Assembly: GCA_018401885.1 (NCBI GenBank)
Contig: JAGYKB010000002.1
Span: 124,001-188,000 of the forward strand
Reading direction: 5' to 3'
Source: Gammaproteobacteria bacterium
GTDB lineage: Bacteria > Pseudomonadota > Gammaproteobacteria > Pseudomonadales > Pseudohongiellaceae
Length of the DNA: 64,000 nt
The notes under the pieces are model-generated. The model did not search any database, had not been told where the DNA came from, and saw only the letters and a list, made by a program, of their open reading frames with translations. Positions 1-10,056 of the stretch are shown here, piece by piece; position 1 is the stretch's first letter, and every line of letters starts with the position of its first letter. Position numbers and translations under genes: made by a program.

Positions 1-172
1 ATACAAGGCAAGATTGCTTTTTAGATAGGGATTATCGGCAGGAAGCGGAATAGTCGGAGTGGAAGTTGCGGTTAAATTTGAGTCTTCGTTAACGCCTTAA
101 TTGATAGGCTTGCTACACTCGGACCTAGGCGTTAATCCCGGGTAGCGTCGCCGGCTCGTGAGTTAGATACAG
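1..172. other. Intergenic start of window, no gene assigned
   Basis: No supported coding region lies here. One frame stays open from base 1 to an in-frame TAG at 22-24, so it could be the last few codons of an upstream gene, but this is too short to judge. The stretch before the sixA-like start at 173 has no convincing Shine-Dalgarno or sigma-70 pair. Confidence 0.4.
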
Positions 173-673
173 ATGAAAACACTTTTTGTAATGAGGCACG
201 CGAAGTCTAGCTGGAGCGAGCCAGACCTCAAAGATTTCTCGCGACCCCTCGCGCAGCGCGGCCTGGACGACATTCCTGTGATGGCGAGTCGATTTCTAGC
301 GCGCGGCTGTACCCTCGATGCAATCGTAAGTAGCCCAGCAGTTCGAACCGAGACTACGTCACGCCTTTTTGCTTCAGCGATCGGATTGCCAGCTGACCGC
401 GTATCGAGTGATGACAGCCTCTATTTCGCAGGGGCGCCGATGCTTCTGCGCGCGGTTGCTCTGTTCGATGATGACTGCAGCAAGGTCATGCTTGTTGGGC
501 ACAATCCAGCGATCACCGATTTCGTCAACGAACTGGCAAATATGACTATCGACAATGTGCCGACGGGCGGCATAGTACAGTTTGAGCTTGAGATCGACCG
601 ATGGAAGCAAATTTCGATCGGTTCCGCGAGGTTGGTGGAGTTCGACTATCCAAAAAAGGACGTTAAATGTTAG
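173..673 (+). CDS. sixA: SixA-type histidine phosphatase
   Basis: Histidine-phosphatase superfamily protein of 166 aa, the usual length for the short SixA branch. The RHA signature carries the nucleophile (Arg8-His9, in MRHAKSSW) and a second catalytic histidine sits in GHNP (His110). In E. coli SixA removes phosphate from phosphohistidine in PTSNtr proteins such as NPr; here the substrate is inferred from family only. There is no signal peptide, so it is cytoplasmic. The 3' end overlaps the next ORF by 7 bases, which suggests translational coupling. The family is recognisable, but the exact substrate is unknown. Confidence 0.85.
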   Translation: MKTLFVMRHAKSSWSEPDLKDFSRPLAQRGLDDIPVMASRFLARGCTLDAIVSSPAVRTETTSRLFASAIGLPADRVSSDDSLYFAGAPMLLRAVALFDDDCSKVMLVGHNPAITDFVNELANMTIDNVPTGGIVQFELEIDRWKQISIGSARLVEFDYPKKDVKC

Positions 674-1704
674 ATTTTCGTGTGCTGCATGATACTTGCT
701 TACGGACTGTCGCTAAGGCCCATGTCTCCAAGAAGCTCATGCTTGCGAGTGCATTAGGACTCGGGATCCTAAGTAGCTGCGCCGCAAGCAAGGATGCCGC
801 GCAGGAAATTAACGCTCCGACGAACACGCCCGAGCGCGGTTGGCAGACCTCGCTGCGCGCCGATTCGCCCTTAGTTGGCGGAATCTGGGAGGTGTCGTCG
901 GGCCGGTTCATCAGCGCTGACTCGCTACTCGCAAAGTTAAAAATGGCTGAGTATGTGTTGCTCGGGGAAAAACACGACAACCCTGATCATCACACACTGC
1001 AGCGCGAGCTTATCGATGCGCTCGCTGATAACGGCGCTCTCAGTGCGGTGTCTTTTGAGATGATCGCGACAGATATGATGCCTCGATTAGCCACGCTCGG
1101 CACCCGGCGATTTGCCAACAGTGAGCGCTTGGCCGAGTATATCGAATGGGATCGACAGGGCTGGGACTGGAGCCTGTATGGCCCTCTAGTGGCCGCGGTC
1201 TACGAACGAGGCGTGCCTATTTACGCGGGTAACATCAGTCGCTCTGAAATGACCGCTCTCTATGCCTCCGACGCCCCGATCGCCGATGGTGCGGTTGGGG
1301 AGTTAGGGAGGGCGAAGCTCAAAGAGGATATAGACTCGAGTCATTGCGGAATGCTCCCGGAATCTCAGTTCGATGCCATGGTGCGCGTGCAACAGGGCCG
1401 AGACGAATCACTGGCTAAGAGCCTAGCCTACGCACAGCGTGCCTATGGAAAAGGCACCGTGCTCGTCGCAGGCAACTACCATATCCGTCAGGATATAGGT
1501 GTACCGAATTACCTTTTGCGCGCTCACGCGGGACTTGCGCGCGACGCTATCACAGCGGTTGCTTTCCTCGAAGTGGTCGATGAAGAGTCGTACCCCGAGC
1601 GCTACCTGGACGACTCGGTTGAACTGCCGGCGTATGATTATGTCTGGTTTACACCTGCGCTATCCGACAAGGATTACTGCGCGGGAATGAGAGGCGAAAG
1701 CTAA
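667..1704 (+). CDS. ChaN family lipoprotein
   Basis: ChaN/Tiki-like protein (formerly DUF399), 345 aa. A lipobox (LSSC) follows a hydrophobic stretch about 30-40 residues in, so translation may begin at the internal Met near residue 25 and the mature protein is probably a lipoprotein. The family signature VLLGEKHDNPDHH, with conserved Glu and His residues, and a C-terminal GNYHIR motif are visible. In Campylobacter ChaN binds haem and is iron-regulated; related Tiki proteins are metalloproteases. The gene sits between a sixA-like phosphatase and a DUF4159 gene with almost no spacing, so the three are probably cotranscribed. Confidence 0.8.
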   Translation: MLDFRVLHDTCLRTVAKAHVSKKLMLASALGLGILSSCAASKDAAQEINAPTNTPERGWQTSLRADSPLVGGIWEVSSGRFISADSLLAKLKMAEYVLLGEKHDNPDHHTLQRELIDALADNGALSAVSFEMIATDMMPRLATLGTRRFANSERLAEYIEWDRQGWDWSLYGPLVAAVYERGVPIYAGNISRSEMTALYASDAPIADGAVGELGRAKLKEDIDSSHCGMLPESQFDAMVRVQQGRDESLAKSLAYAQRAYGKGTVLVAGNYHIRQDIGVPNYLLRAHAGLARDAITAVAFLEVVDEESYPERYLDDSVELPAYDYVWFTPALSDKDYCAGMRGES

Positions 1705-1705
1705 C

Positions 1706-2554
1706 ATGTGGCTGATAAGCAGACGCGCAAAATATCTGGAAATCGCAAGAGTAACGCTCTTTGCGACGACGCTGATCGTGCTCTTAGGCTTCTCGGGTTT
1801 ATTAAATGCGCAGCGGTTAGAGTCGTTTGGGCGCGGTTCGCAGCCAGACGGAGATGGCATTCTCGTCGATGATGCGGCAGGTGAATTCAATTTCGTGCGC
1901 GTTCGGTTTAACACATATTTTAGTGGCGGTGGCTTCCGGGGAGGGTTCGGTGATGGCCCATGGGCTATCGATTTTCCTGATGCGGATACTAATTTTCTGC
2001 GCGGCGTTTCGAGGCTCACCAATATCCGTGTCATGAGCAATCCGATTGTGCTCGAATTCGATGACCCAGAAATTTTCGATTACCCGTTCCTCTATATGCT
2101 CGAAGTCGGGCAGGGCGGCGGAATCGTTCTAAGTCCTGCCGAAATAGAGAACCTTAGGCAGTACCTCTTGCGCGGGGGGTTTCTTCTAATCGATGATTTT
2201 TGGGGTCAGCGCCAGTGGGATAATTTCTATGCCGCCTTCTCGCAGCTTTTCCCTGATCGCGAAATCGTCGAGCTCTCGCCTGATCATGAAATTTTTCACG
2301 TCTATTACGACATAGATGGACCGCAAATGATTCCAGCGCTCTATCGGTCCGATGAATACGGTGAACAGGGGATTAACACGGCGAGTAATCACGCGATCCT
2401 CGATGATCAGGGCCGCGTAATGGTGTTAATCAACTGGAATTCGGATATGGGAGATGGATGGGAGCACACTTATCATCCAGATTATCCGACCCGATATGCT
2501 AACTCTGCCTATCGGTTAGGCATTAACTATTTGATGTATTCGCTTACCCACTAA
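1706..2554 (+). CDS. DUF4159 domain protein
   Basis: This 282-aa protein has an N-terminal membrane or signal segment (residues about 10-35). The mature part matches DUF4159, with the motif LLRGGFLLIDDFWG and the conserved run towards the C terminus. DUF4159 domains often occur at the C-terminal end of large membrane proteins near MoxR/BatA-type clusters and resemble the glutamine-amidotransferase-like fold; here the domain stands alone behind a leader peptide. It starts one base after the chaN-like stop. Its function is unknown. It ends 5 bases before the convergent SIMPL gene, leaving no room for a separate terminator. Confidence 0.75.
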   Translation: MWLISRRAKYLEIARVTLFATTLIVLLGFSGLLNAQRLESFGRGSQPDGDGILVDDAAGEFNFVRVRFNTYFSGGGFRGGFGDGPWAIDFPDADTNFLRGVSRLTNIRVMSNPIVLEFDDPEIFDYPFLYMLEVGQGGGIVLSPAEIENLRQYLLRGGFLLIDDFWGQRQWDNFYAAFSQLFPDREIVELSPDHEIFHVYYDIDGPQMIPALYRSDEYGEQGINTASNHAILDDQGRVMVLINWNSDMGDGWEHTYHPDYPTRYANSAYRLGINYLMYSLTH

Positions 2555-2559
2555 ACCGG

Positions 2560-3351
2560 CTAATTTTCGTTCTGCACTATCTCGAAAACAACGGTAACCG
2601 ACGCGTCGAATTCGATTTCATCGAAGTTGTCCATCGACGCAGGTGCCGCTATTTCATCCATCGCCATCGCTCTGCTCATCAATAATTGCGGGCGCGAATT
2701 CCGCGTTAACGTCTGCGGGTAAAAATTTACTGGCTTGAGTGCGAAGCCAAGAGTCTGAGAGTAAAAAGCTGCTTGGTCTAGCGCATCCTTCACGGCAAGC
2801 TCACGCACCTGCTTCTTTAATTCTTTTTCTTTGCTGTGTTCAAACTCGGTTGAGACCAGTTCTACTTCCTCATACTGATCTGCGGCGGCGGCAAGCAGTT
2901 GGAGCTCTGCTTCGCTAGTCACGGTTACCTGAAGTTTAGCCCCCACTTCGAAGCTATTGGTTTTTTGTGAGAGAAATCCCTTTCTTGGGGAGCTGGAGAA
3001 TTTTGCATTATTGATCGAGTCGGCGTCGATTCCGGCGTCGATGAAACTTTGCGCGAGGCGTGATCGCAGCGCCTGATTGTCTCGCATCGCGGTCTCTAAC
3101 GAGCGCGCTTCTGTGGTCACAATCAGCTCGACCTGCGCGCTGTCTTTAAAAGTGGTTAGGGTCGCTTTGCCTTCAATCGACACTTGATCTGGTCTAGGAA
3201 ACACTATTTCGCGTATTTCCTCTTGCGTGCCTGAAAGCTGTGCCTGAGCTGAGGCGATGGCTGGGAAACACGCCATGAATGCGACCAGGGCGAAACGTCG
3301 CAAATAAAGGGCGAAGACACGAGAAAGACGGTTGTTTAATTGAGCTGGCAT
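2560..3351 (-). CDS. Secreted SIMPL domain protein (DUF541)
   Basis: This 263-aa protein has a clear Sec signal peptide ending near ASAQAQ, so it is probably periplasmic. The rest is a SIMPL/DUF541 domain, recognised by the VSIEGKATLTTF start, the repeated beta-alpha pattern, a KDALDQAAFYSQTLG helix and a C-terminal VTVVFEI strand. Bacterial SIMPL proteins such as BP26 and YggE are periplasmic oligomers; YggE is linked to oxidative stress. The start is supported by a GGAG ribosome site about 8 bases upstream. It is transcribed convergently with the DUF4159 gene. Biochemical role unknown. Confidence 0.85.
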   Translation of the reverse strand: MPAQLNNRLSRVFALYLRRFALVAFMACFPAIASAQAQLSGTQEEIREIVFPRPDQVSIEGKATLTTFKDSAQVELIVTTEARSLETAMRDNQALRSRLAQSFIDAGIDADSINNAKFSSSPRKGFLSQKTNSFEVGAKLQVTVTSEAELQLLAAAADQYEEVELVSTEFEHSKEKELKKQVRELAVKDALDQAAFYSQTLGFALKPVNFYPQTLTRNSRPQLLMSRAMAMDEIAAPASMDNFDEIEFDASVTVVFEIVQNEN

Positions 3352-3626
3352 TGATTTCTCCGGACTGTATTTATCGAATCGCTAGGCATAGTTACTGAGT
3401 CGATTCTCAAGTTGCAAAAGTTTGCTAAATTCTATGTTGAATTCTTCGCTCGGTGCGATGTCAGCTTCTTTGACGGGCGCTACGAACCACACTGACAATG
3501 AAATTTAGTTAGACACATGAAACCATCTGCTCCTTGACCTATGCCCGCGTAAATGACAGCATGCTACCATTGTAGCTAGGGTCGGCTAAGTACTTAAGGC
3601 AGACTGAAGCCGAAGAAGAGTGGTAC

Positions 3627-4217
3627 GTGACCGGTTCGGTCGATGAATTTATACAAAGAGACACTACCTTGGCATTGAATGAGTCAGATAACAGACGAGT
3701 ATCAATGGACGCGCTAGTCGCGCGAGTGGGCTCGATACGCGCATCAACGTCTGCTGCGGGCGGCTCTCCCTCATCGACACATTCGCCGAAGCGGATGCTT
3801 TTCCTCGATCTTGTGTTGTCAGTTTTTCGGTTAAACGGTTTGCTCGTCGCCGAAGGCGACGCGATGACCGAGGATCTTGGTCTGACGAGCGCACGTTGGA
3901 AGGTTATAGGCGTTGTCGCGCTCTCCACTGCAGGTCTCACCGTTCCGGGAATTGCCCGCGTGCTTGGGCAATCGCGGCAGGCGGTGCAACGCATCACGGA
4001 TGTCATGGCGCAGGATGGTCTTATCACGTATCAGCCCAATCCAAAGCACAAAAGATCGGTGCTCGTTTTGTTGACCGACGAAGGTAAGAGTGCCTACCAC
4101 GCGCTGCGCGAAGTGCAGGATCCCTGGGCGATTCGCAATACCGAAGACATTCCCGTCGAGGAACTGGAGACCGCTCTTAGGCTCGTACGCCGTCTTATTC
4201 AGCGCCTCGACAAATAG
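3627..4217 (+). CDS. MarR family transcriptional regulator
   Basis: Winged-helix regulator of 196 aa. The MarR core runs from about residue 57 (MLFLDLVLSVFRL), through the recognition helix GQSRQAVQRITDVMAQDGLI, to the wing with NPKHKRSVLVLLTDEG. The first 55 residues are not part of the family core. The GTG start at 3627 has a GAAGAAGAG run just upstream, but ATG codons at 3705 or 3795 are alternatives. It lies alone between the SIMPL gene and tsaE. The effector and targets cannot be read from the sequence. Confidence 0.8.
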   Translation: MTGSVDEFIQRDTTLALNESDNRRVSMDALVARVGSIRASTSAAGGSPSSTHSPKRMLFLDLVLSVFRLNGLLVAEGDAMTEDLGLTSARWKVIGVVALSTAGLTVPGIARVLGQSRQAVQRITDVMAQDGLITYQPNPKHKRSVLVLLTDEGKSAYHALREVQDPWAIRNTEDIPVEELETALRLVRRLIQRLDK

Positions 4218-4350
4218 CTCCTTGTTAGTTGAATTTATCACAGCGGTTTAGCTCCGCCTCTTGCCCGAAAACGAATCGCGATTCACAATTCGGCTCTGAA
4301 CGTAAAACGACTCTCACACTAATCGAACTGCCGCGAGAGGGAAGCGCGCC

Positions 4351-4920
4351 ATGACCACAGTTTCTTCCGTTTCTTCAACCCAGCTGGAACATGGTGCAGG
4401 CGCTAGCTTGCTCGATGCTCGTAGCGAATTTCTCGCTGACGAGGACGCGACAATAGCCTTTGGTTTCAAGCTCGCCCGAGCGACGCAGAGTGCGGCTGGC
4501 TCTGAGGTGCCAGAAGCAGGAATGGGCGCCGCGACAGCAGGCGGCGTTATTCATCTGCAGGGTTACCTTGGTGCGGGCAAAACAACGTTAACCCGTGGCT
4601 TCCTGCGCGGCTATGGACACGAAGGTGCGGTAAAGAGTCCCACTTACACGCTCGTAGAGCCTTATGAATTGGCACGCTGCAATATCTACCACTTCGATCT
4701 TTATAGGCTCTCCGATCCCGAGGAGTTTGACTATTTGGGTACCGATAACTATTTCGAGGCTCCGAATCTCTGCCTCGTCGAGTGGCCAGAGCATGGAGCG
4801 GGCTGGGCGCCTTCTGCGGATTTCCGAATTGAGCTAACCGAAACCGACGCGGGCCGTACTGCCCGTTGCAGCGCGCTTTCGCAGCGCGGTGTACAAATGC
4901 TCGCCGCTTTATTCGGCTAA
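4351..4920 (+). CDS. tsaE: tRNA threonylcarbamoyladenosine ATPase TsaE
   Basis: TsaE is the P-loop ATPase of the TsaBDE complex that makes t6A at position 37 of ANN-decoding tRNAs. The Walker A motif LGAGKTT lies near residue 75, followed by the family signatures KSPTYTLVEPY, YHFDLYRL and LVEWPE. At 189 aa it is longer than the usual 150-160, with about 35 extra N-terminal residues rich in Ala and Ser. An AGAGGGA ribosome site supports the ATG at 4351. Its position just upstream of the amidase and mutL is the standard gammaproteobacterial arrangement. Confidence 0.93.
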   Translation: MTTVSSVSSTQLEHGAGASLLDARSEFLADEDATIAFGFKLARATQSAAGSEVPEAGMGAATAGGVIHLQGYLGAGKTTLTRGFLRGYGHEGAVKSPTYTLVEPYELARCNIYHFDLYRLSDPEEFDYLGTDNYFEAPNLCLVEWPEHGAGWAPSADFRIELTETDAGRTARCSALSQRGVQMLAALFG

Positions 4921-5044
4921 GCTGAAACCCTGAAGATTCGCCGCTAGCTGCCGCTCTATAAAGCGAGAGTGCCGACAACCGAGGTCGGCGTTCTGCTGTG
5001 CGCGGGAAAGACGGCTCGTGATCGATTCTCGTCTGGATAGGTAA

Positions 5045-6652
5045 ATGGCATTTCGAACGACATCCAATTTTTCGCATCCCCCTAACGCCTCGCCCGCCTC
5101 GCCGCGTGCGGAAGGCGCGCCGACGCCTGCCCTTTGCCTCACTGTGATCATCTGGCTATGTGCCCTCATTGCGCCGACGGTTGTTGCAGCCGCGGAGGTT
5201 CGCGATCTCCGACTCTGGCGTGCGCCAGATCATACTCGGCTGGTCTTCGACCTCAGTGAGGGCGTCGACTACAAGCTGTTTACCCTTGATGCGCCAGAGC
5301 GAGTGGTGATTGATATCGCCGACTCGACCCTCGCAACGCGTCTCGGCGATATCGAGTTCGAGGATAGCCCGATCACCGGGCTACGCAGCGCGACACGCGA
5401 CGGAGGGCTGCTAAGAGTAGTCATCGATCTGAACAATAAAACAAAGCCTAAAAGCTTCACGCTCGAGCCTAATGCTGAACTTGGCCACCGACTCGTGGTT
5501 GACCTCTATGACGAAAATGCCGTCGACGAGGGTGCACCGAGGGAGGCCGAAGTTGCCAGGACCGAAACCGCAGCGGCGAGAGAACCAGAGAAAGTCTCCG
5601 ATCAGCGCCGCGATATAGTGGTGGCGATTTCGGCGGGGCACGGCGGCGAGGATCCCGGCGGGATCGGCTATGACGGCAAACTCCAAGAGAAGAACATCAC
5701 CCTGCGCATCGCACGTGAGCTCTACGACTATCTCGACAGAATGCCCGGATACTCGCCAGTAATGGTTCGTGATGGCGACTACTATGTAAAACTCTCTCGC
5801 AGGCCCGAGATCGCGCGTGAGCGCCGCGCAGATCTTTTCGTTGCCGTTCATACCGATTGGTATAAGACGTCTCGGGCACGAGGGCTCACAATTTATGCGC
5901 TTTCAGGCGATCGCGCTGACCGAGAAAATGCGCGGCGTGTGGCCCAGAAAGAGAATACCGCTGACCTTCTTGGCGGGGTCGGCAGCGATCTGAGCCTCGG
6001 CTCGTGGGATGATGACGTCGCGCTAACGCTTGTCTCATTGCAAATGGCGTGGAGCATGGAGCAGAGCGTTATAGTTGGCTCGCGCGTTCTCGACGCCGTC
6101 GGCGGCATCACAAGGCTGCGGAAAACGAAAGTTCAGCAAGCGTCTCTCGAGGTGCTCAAGTCTCCCGATATCCCATCCATTTTGATTGAGACGGGTTATC
6201 TTACTAACCCCGAAGAGGCGAAGCGCCTCAATACCCCCTCCTTTCAGAAGCAGCTCGCAGCAGGGATTGGCAGGGGAGTAATGGCTTACTTTTATGATGC
6301 GCCGCCCGAAGGAAGTCTCGTCGCGTGGCAAAAGGCGAATGGCGTAAATCCAGCTAGCTACACAGTGCGGCGCGGTGATTCCCTCTCGATGATCGCACAG
6401 CGATTCGGCACCACAATGGCTGCGCTAAAAGAGCACAATGCGCTAAAGAGCGATGGTGTGCAGATAGGCCAAGTGCTGAAGTTACCCGGAGGACTCGAGC
6501 CAGCCACGCGCGAGCACAAGATTCAGAGCGGAGAGACGCTGTCGGGCATTGCCGCGAGGTATCGCGTCAGTCTCGCCGAACTTCGCCGCCTGAACGAACT
6601 ACGAGCGGATCGTATACTTGTGGGCCAGGTCCTCAAGATCCCAGCCGGTTAG
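5045..6652 (+). CDS. amiB: N-acetylmuramoyl-L-alanine amidase AmiB/AmiC type
   Basis: A periplasmic zinc amidase that cleaves the bond between muramic acid and the peptide stem during daughter-cell separation. Domain order in 535 aa: a signal segment ending near VVAAAEV (about residue 42-45), an AMIN septal-targeting domain (about 45-155), the amidase_3 catalytic domain (about 190-420), and two LysM peptidoglycan-binding repeats (about 437-480 and 490-533). Zinc and catalytic residues are visible as His199 in SAGHGG, Glu215, His269 in AVHTDW and Glu382 in LIETGYLTN. The tandem LysM tail matches the AmiB type. Upstream tsaE and downstream mutL confirm the context. Confidence 0.93.
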   Translation: MAFRTTSNFSHPPNASPASPRAEGAPTPALCLTVIIWLCALIAPTVVAAAEVRDLRLWRAPDHTRLVFDLSEGVDYKLFTLDAPERVVIDIADSTLATRLGDIEFEDSPITGLRSATRDGGLLRVVIDLNNKTKPKSFTLEPNAELGHRLVVDLYDENAVDEGAPREAEVARTETAAAREPEKVSDQRRDIVVAISAGHGGEDPGGIGYDGKLQEKNITLRIARELYDYLDRMPGYSPVMVRDGDYYVKLSRRPEIARERRADLFVAVHTDWYKTSRARGLTIYALSGDRADRENARRVAQKENTADLLGGVGSDLSLGSWDDDVALTLVSLQMAWSMEQSVIVGSRVLDAVGGITRLRKTKVQQASLEVLKSPDIPSILIETGYLTNPEEAKRLNTPSFQKQLAAGIGRGVMAYFYDAPPEGSLVAWQKANGVNPASYTVRRGDSLSMIAQRFGTTMAALKEHNALKSDGVQIGQVLKLPGGLEPATREHKIQSGETLSGIAARYRVSLAELRRLNELRADRILVGQVLKIPAG

Positions 6653-6815
6653 CTGCTTTTGGACATCTGCAACTAAACCCTCAAAGACACCACTAACAGT
6701 CACTTTTGCACGCGTTCTCGCAATAATCCGCGGCGCGCAGAATAAGTCTAGGCAATGCTATACTCGCGGCACGCCTTCATTCTGCCAATTTAAGCTCACT
6801 GCCGGCCTCTTACTT

Positions 6816-8738
6816 ATGAATCGCATCAATCTCCTAAGCCAACGCCTCGCCAATCAAATTGCGGCGGGCGAAGTCGTCGAGCGGCCTGCCTCGGTCGTGA
6901 AGGAGCTGCTTGAGAACAGCCTCGATGCTGGCGCGACGAGGCTCGAGGTCGATGTCGAGCAAGGCGGCGTAAAGTTGCTGCGAATTCGCGACGACGGCGC
7001 GGGGATCCATAAAGAGGATCTCGCACTCGCGCTGAGTCGCCACGCGACAAGCAAAATTGTCGAGCTTGATGATCTCGAGGCTATAGCGAGCCTTGGGTTT
7101 CGGGGTGAGGCGCTTGCAAGTATCAGCTCGGTCTCCCGTTTAAGAATGACTTCGCGAGCGCGTGAAGGCAGTGATGACGACACCGCGTGGTGTGTCGAGG
7201 CTGAGGGACAAGAAATGGAGGCGCGGCTGACGCCTGCAGCGCACCCGGCAGGGACAACTGTCGAGGTTCGCGATCTTTTTTTTAACACGCCTGCAAGGCG
7301 TAAGTTTCTGAAAACCGAGAAAACTGAATTCTCTCGCATCGAAGAAGTCTTAAAGCGAATGGCGCTGAGCCGTTTTGATGTGATGTTTGCGCTGAATCAC
7401 AATCAGCGCGCTATCCACAAACTGCTTCCCGCGACTACCGAAACCGAAAGATCGCGGCGCGTTGCTCTTGTATGCGGGCCAGCTTTTGTCGAAAACTCGG
7501 TATTTATTGAGCGAGAAGCGGCGGGCATGCGACTCTGGGGGTGGGTAAGTCTGCCGACGTTTTCGCGCAGCCAAGCAGACCTTCAGTATTTTTATGTTAA
7601 TGGCCGCATTATTCGCGACAAATTGGTGACGCATGCAGTCAAGCAGGCGTACCGCGATGTGCTTTTTCATGGTCGTCACCCTGCGTATGTTTTGTATTTC
7701 GAAATGGACCCTGCCGGCGTCGATGTGAATGTGCATCCGACAAAACATGAAGTCCGTTTCCGCGACAGTCGACTAGTTCACGATTTCCTGTTCAGCTCCC
7801 TCCACAAGGCGCTCGCCGCGATTCAGCCGCAGGATCGTTTGTCTAGCGCAGAGACACCCACTGGCGCTGCTTTCGAACAAGGTCAAGATATGCCGCAGCA
7901 GAGCAGTCTTGGGTTAGCGGAGCTTCGGCAGGGATTTGGGCGGACCGATGCATGGGCCGGTGGCGCCGTCGCGCAGAGCAATCAGACTGCCGGCTTCGCC
8001 GGTGATGGCGCGGCCTCTGAGCTCCCGTTCTCGTCAGGACAGCCTCGCTATTTCGGAAATTTTGGTTCTAGCGGCGGTGCGATAACTCCAAACGTCGTTC
8101 GCGATCAGCTTGCGGTTTACGGAAACCTAAGCGAAATCGACGGCGACAGAGAAGTCCCGCCCCTCGGGTTTGCTATCGCTCAGCTCCACGGGATCTACAT
8201 TCTCGCGCAGAACAAAGACGGACTTATCATTGTCGACATGCATGCGGCACATGAGCGCATCACCTATGAACGCATGAAGACGGCGTGTCAGAATGAGGAG
8301 CTCAAGACTCAGCCACTGCTCGTCCCAATCTCGATTGCCGTGAGCCGATCTGAGGCGGATTGCGCTGAGTCGCAGCAGCAGGTGCTTCAAAGTCTCGGTC
8401 TTCTTCTCGAGCGCGTCGCCGAGGAGTCGCTCGTGGTGCGTCAAATCCCATCAATTTTGCGCAACGCAGACGTTGAACAGCTTGTGCGCGATGTGTTGTC
8501 AGATGTTTTAGAATACGGCAGTAGCGAGAGAGTGCAGGCGCATCAGGACGAGCTTCTTTCGACGATGGCATGCCACGGCTCTGTCCGCGCGAATCGTCAG
8601 CTATCAATACCGGAGATGAATGCGCTGCTTCGTGATATGGAAATCACTGAGCGCAGTGGTCAATGCAATCATGGGCGGCCTACCTGGGTCTATCAGAGCC
8701 TAACTCAGCTCGATAAACTTTTTATGCGTGGCCAGTAA
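6816..8738 (+). CDS. mutL: DNA mismatch repair protein MutL
   Basis: MutL couples mismatch recognition by MutS to strand incision. The N-terminal GHKL ATPase motifs are intact: [26 protein letters not shown] and GFRGEAL. The start was placed at the ATG at 6816 because the family begins with a short Asn-Arg-Ile stretch; the open frame extends 66 codons upstream without similarity. A 640-aa length is normal. The C-terminal domain holds [12 protein letters not shown], beginning at Asp474, which fits the metal-dependent endonuclease motif of MutL proteins from organisms without MutH, together with a downstream CHG motif. The stop overlaps the miaA start as TAATG. Confidence 0.95.
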   Translation: MNRINLLSQRLANQIAAGEVVERPASVVKELLENSLDAGATRLEVDVEQGGVKLLRIRDDGAGIHKEDLALALSRHATSKIVELDDLEAIASLGFRGEALASISSVSRLRMTSRAREGSDDDTAWCVEAEGQEMEARLTPAAHPAGTTVEVRDLFFNTPARRKFLKTEKTEFSRIEEVLKRMALSRFDVMFALNHNQRAIHKLLPATTETERSRRVALVCGPAFVENSVFIEREAAGMRLWGWVSLPTFSRSQADLQYFYVNGRIIRDKLVTHAVKQAYRDVLFHGRHPAYVLYFEMDPAGVDVNVHPTKHEVRFRDSRLVHDFLFSSLHKALAAIQPQDRLSSAETPTGAAFEQGQDMPQQSSLGLAELRQGFGRTDAWAGGAVAQSNQTAGFAGDGAASELPFSSGQPRYFGNFGSSGGAITPNVVRDQLAVYGNLSEIDGDREVPPLGFAIAQLHGIYILAQNKDGLIIVDMHAAHERITYERMKTACQNEELKTQPLLVPISIAVSRSEADCAESQQQVLQSLGLLLERVAEESLVVRQIPSILRNADVEQLVRDVLSDVLEYGSSERVQAHQDELLSTMACHGSVRANRQLSIPEMNALLRDMEITERSGQCNHGRPTWVYQSLTQLDKLFMRGQ

Positions 8739-9703
8739 TGGGTGCGGCAAAGAAAGCTATGCCACCGGACGCCGTCTGTCTGATGGGCCCGACGGCATCG
8801 GGTAAAACCGCACTCGCCATCGAGTTGCTTGCCCACCATCCCTTCGAAATCATCAGCGTAGACTCGGCTCAGATCTATCGAGGCATGGACATAGGCACAG
8901 GAAAGCCTGACGCCGAGATGCTTCTTCGCGCGCCTCATCATTTGCTGAGTATCCTAGATCCAGCGGAGGTTTATTCTGCCGCGGATTTTCGCCGCGACGC
9001 GCTGCGGTTAATCGAAGAAATTAAAGCCCGCGGAAACACGCCTCTTCTCGTGGGAGGGACAATGATGTATTTCCGTATCCTGCGCGACGGGATGGCTTCG
9101 ATGCCTGATGCCGACGCAGAGGTGCGCGCTACAATCGAGGCGCAGGCTCGTACTGAGGGCTGGGCTGCAGTTCATGCTGAGCTCCAGAAGGTCGACCCTC
9201 AGGCTGCCGCGCGGATCCATCCCAACGATCCGCAGCGCTTGCAACGCGCGCTAGAGGTTTATCGTGTCTCAGGAAAAACACTCAGTGCGCTTCACGCAGA
9301 GGAGGCGGCGTCGCGCCTGAAAGGCGATAAAAGTGGGCTGAACTTAACGTTTTGCGCAATCCAAGGCCTCGAGCGAGGCGTACTGCATGAGAGAATCAAA
9401 AAGCGATTTATTCAGATGCTGGACGAAGGTCTGGTTGATGAGGTGCGAAGTCTTTACGAGCGAGGCGATTTGTCGCTCTCGCTTCCATCGATACGCTCAG
9501 TTGGCTACAAGCAGGTTTGGCAACACCTCGCGGGTGATTTGAGCTATGAGGAAATGGTTGATAGGGGTATCATCGCTACACGTCAGTTAGCCAAGCGTCA
9601 GATTACTTGGCTACGCAGTTGGAACGATCTACATAGTCTGCCTAGCTCCACTCACGATTCTTTGCGCAAGTTGTTGAAATTTGTTGTACCTGCCACCATA
9701 TAG
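8738..9703 (+). CDS. miaA: tRNA dimethylallyltransferase MiaA
   Basis: MiaA adds a dimethylallyl group to N6 of A37 in tRNAs reading UNN codons, the first step to ms2i6A. At 321 aa it shows the P-loop GPTASGKT, the [13 protein letters not shown] substrate loop, [10 protein letters not shown] and the C-terminal [12 protein letters not shown] signature. Its ATG overlaps the mutL stop codon. It lies immediately upstream of hfq, as in most Gammaproteobacteria. Confidence 0.96.
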   Translation: MGAAKKAMPPDAVCLMGPTASGKTALAIELLAHHPFEIISVDSAQIYRGMDIGTGKPDAEMLLRAPHHLLSILDPAEVYSAADFRRDALRLIEEIKARGNTPLLVGGTMMYFRILRDGMASMPDADAEVRATIEAQARTEGWAAVHAELQKVDPQAAARIHPNDPQRLQRALEVYRVSGKTLSALHAEEAASRLKGDKSGLNLTFCAIQGLERGVLHERIKKRFIQMLDEGLVDEVRSLYERGDLSLSLPSIRSVGYKQVWQHLAGDLSYEEMVDRGIIATRQLAKRQITWLRSWNDLHSLPSSTHDSLRKLLKFVVPATI

Positions 9704-9765
9704 TTAGCATCGTAAGATGCAAAGCCACCAAAGCAGACGCATTGTCGAACGAACGGAGAACAATA

Positions 9766-10041
9766 ATGTCTAAAGGACAAACACTACAAGACCCCTTCCT
9801 CAATGTATTGCGAAAGGAAAGGATTCCCGTCTCAATCTACCTCGTGAGCGGTATTAAGCTCCAAGGCCAGATTGAGTCTTTCGATCAGTTCGTTATTCTG
9901 TTAAAGAACGCTGTCAGCCAGATGGTTTATAAGCACGCAATCTCGACCGTCGTGCCTGCGCGCATGGTCAAAATTCCGGCGCTAAATTCTGGCGAAGACG
10001 ATGCAGAGATCGACGGCGACGAAGCTGACAACGAGGCGTAA
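9766..10041 (+). CDS. hfq: RNA chaperone Hfq
   Basis: Hfq forms a hexameric ring that pairs small RNAs with mRNAs. The 91-aa protein begins [13 protein letters not shown] and has the Sm1 region with [20 protein letters not shown] and the Sm2 motif [11 protein letters not shown]. The C-terminal tail is short and acidic. The ATG at 9766 is chosen over an in-frame TTG at 9742 because a CGGAGAA ribosome site sits 5 bases upstream and family members begin there. It is followed 15 bases later by hflX. Confidence 0.97.
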   Translation: MSKGQTLQDPFLNVLRKERIPVSIYLVSGIKLQGQIESFDQFVILLKNAVSQMVYKHAISTVVPARMVKIPALNSGEDDAEIDGDEADNEA

Positions 10042-10056
10042 GCCTAAGGACCCTGA

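Noticed and set aside
6618..6815. 66-codon extension of mutL overlapping the amidase gene
   Set aside because: MutL proteins begin at the short segment found at 6816, and the extension has no similarity.
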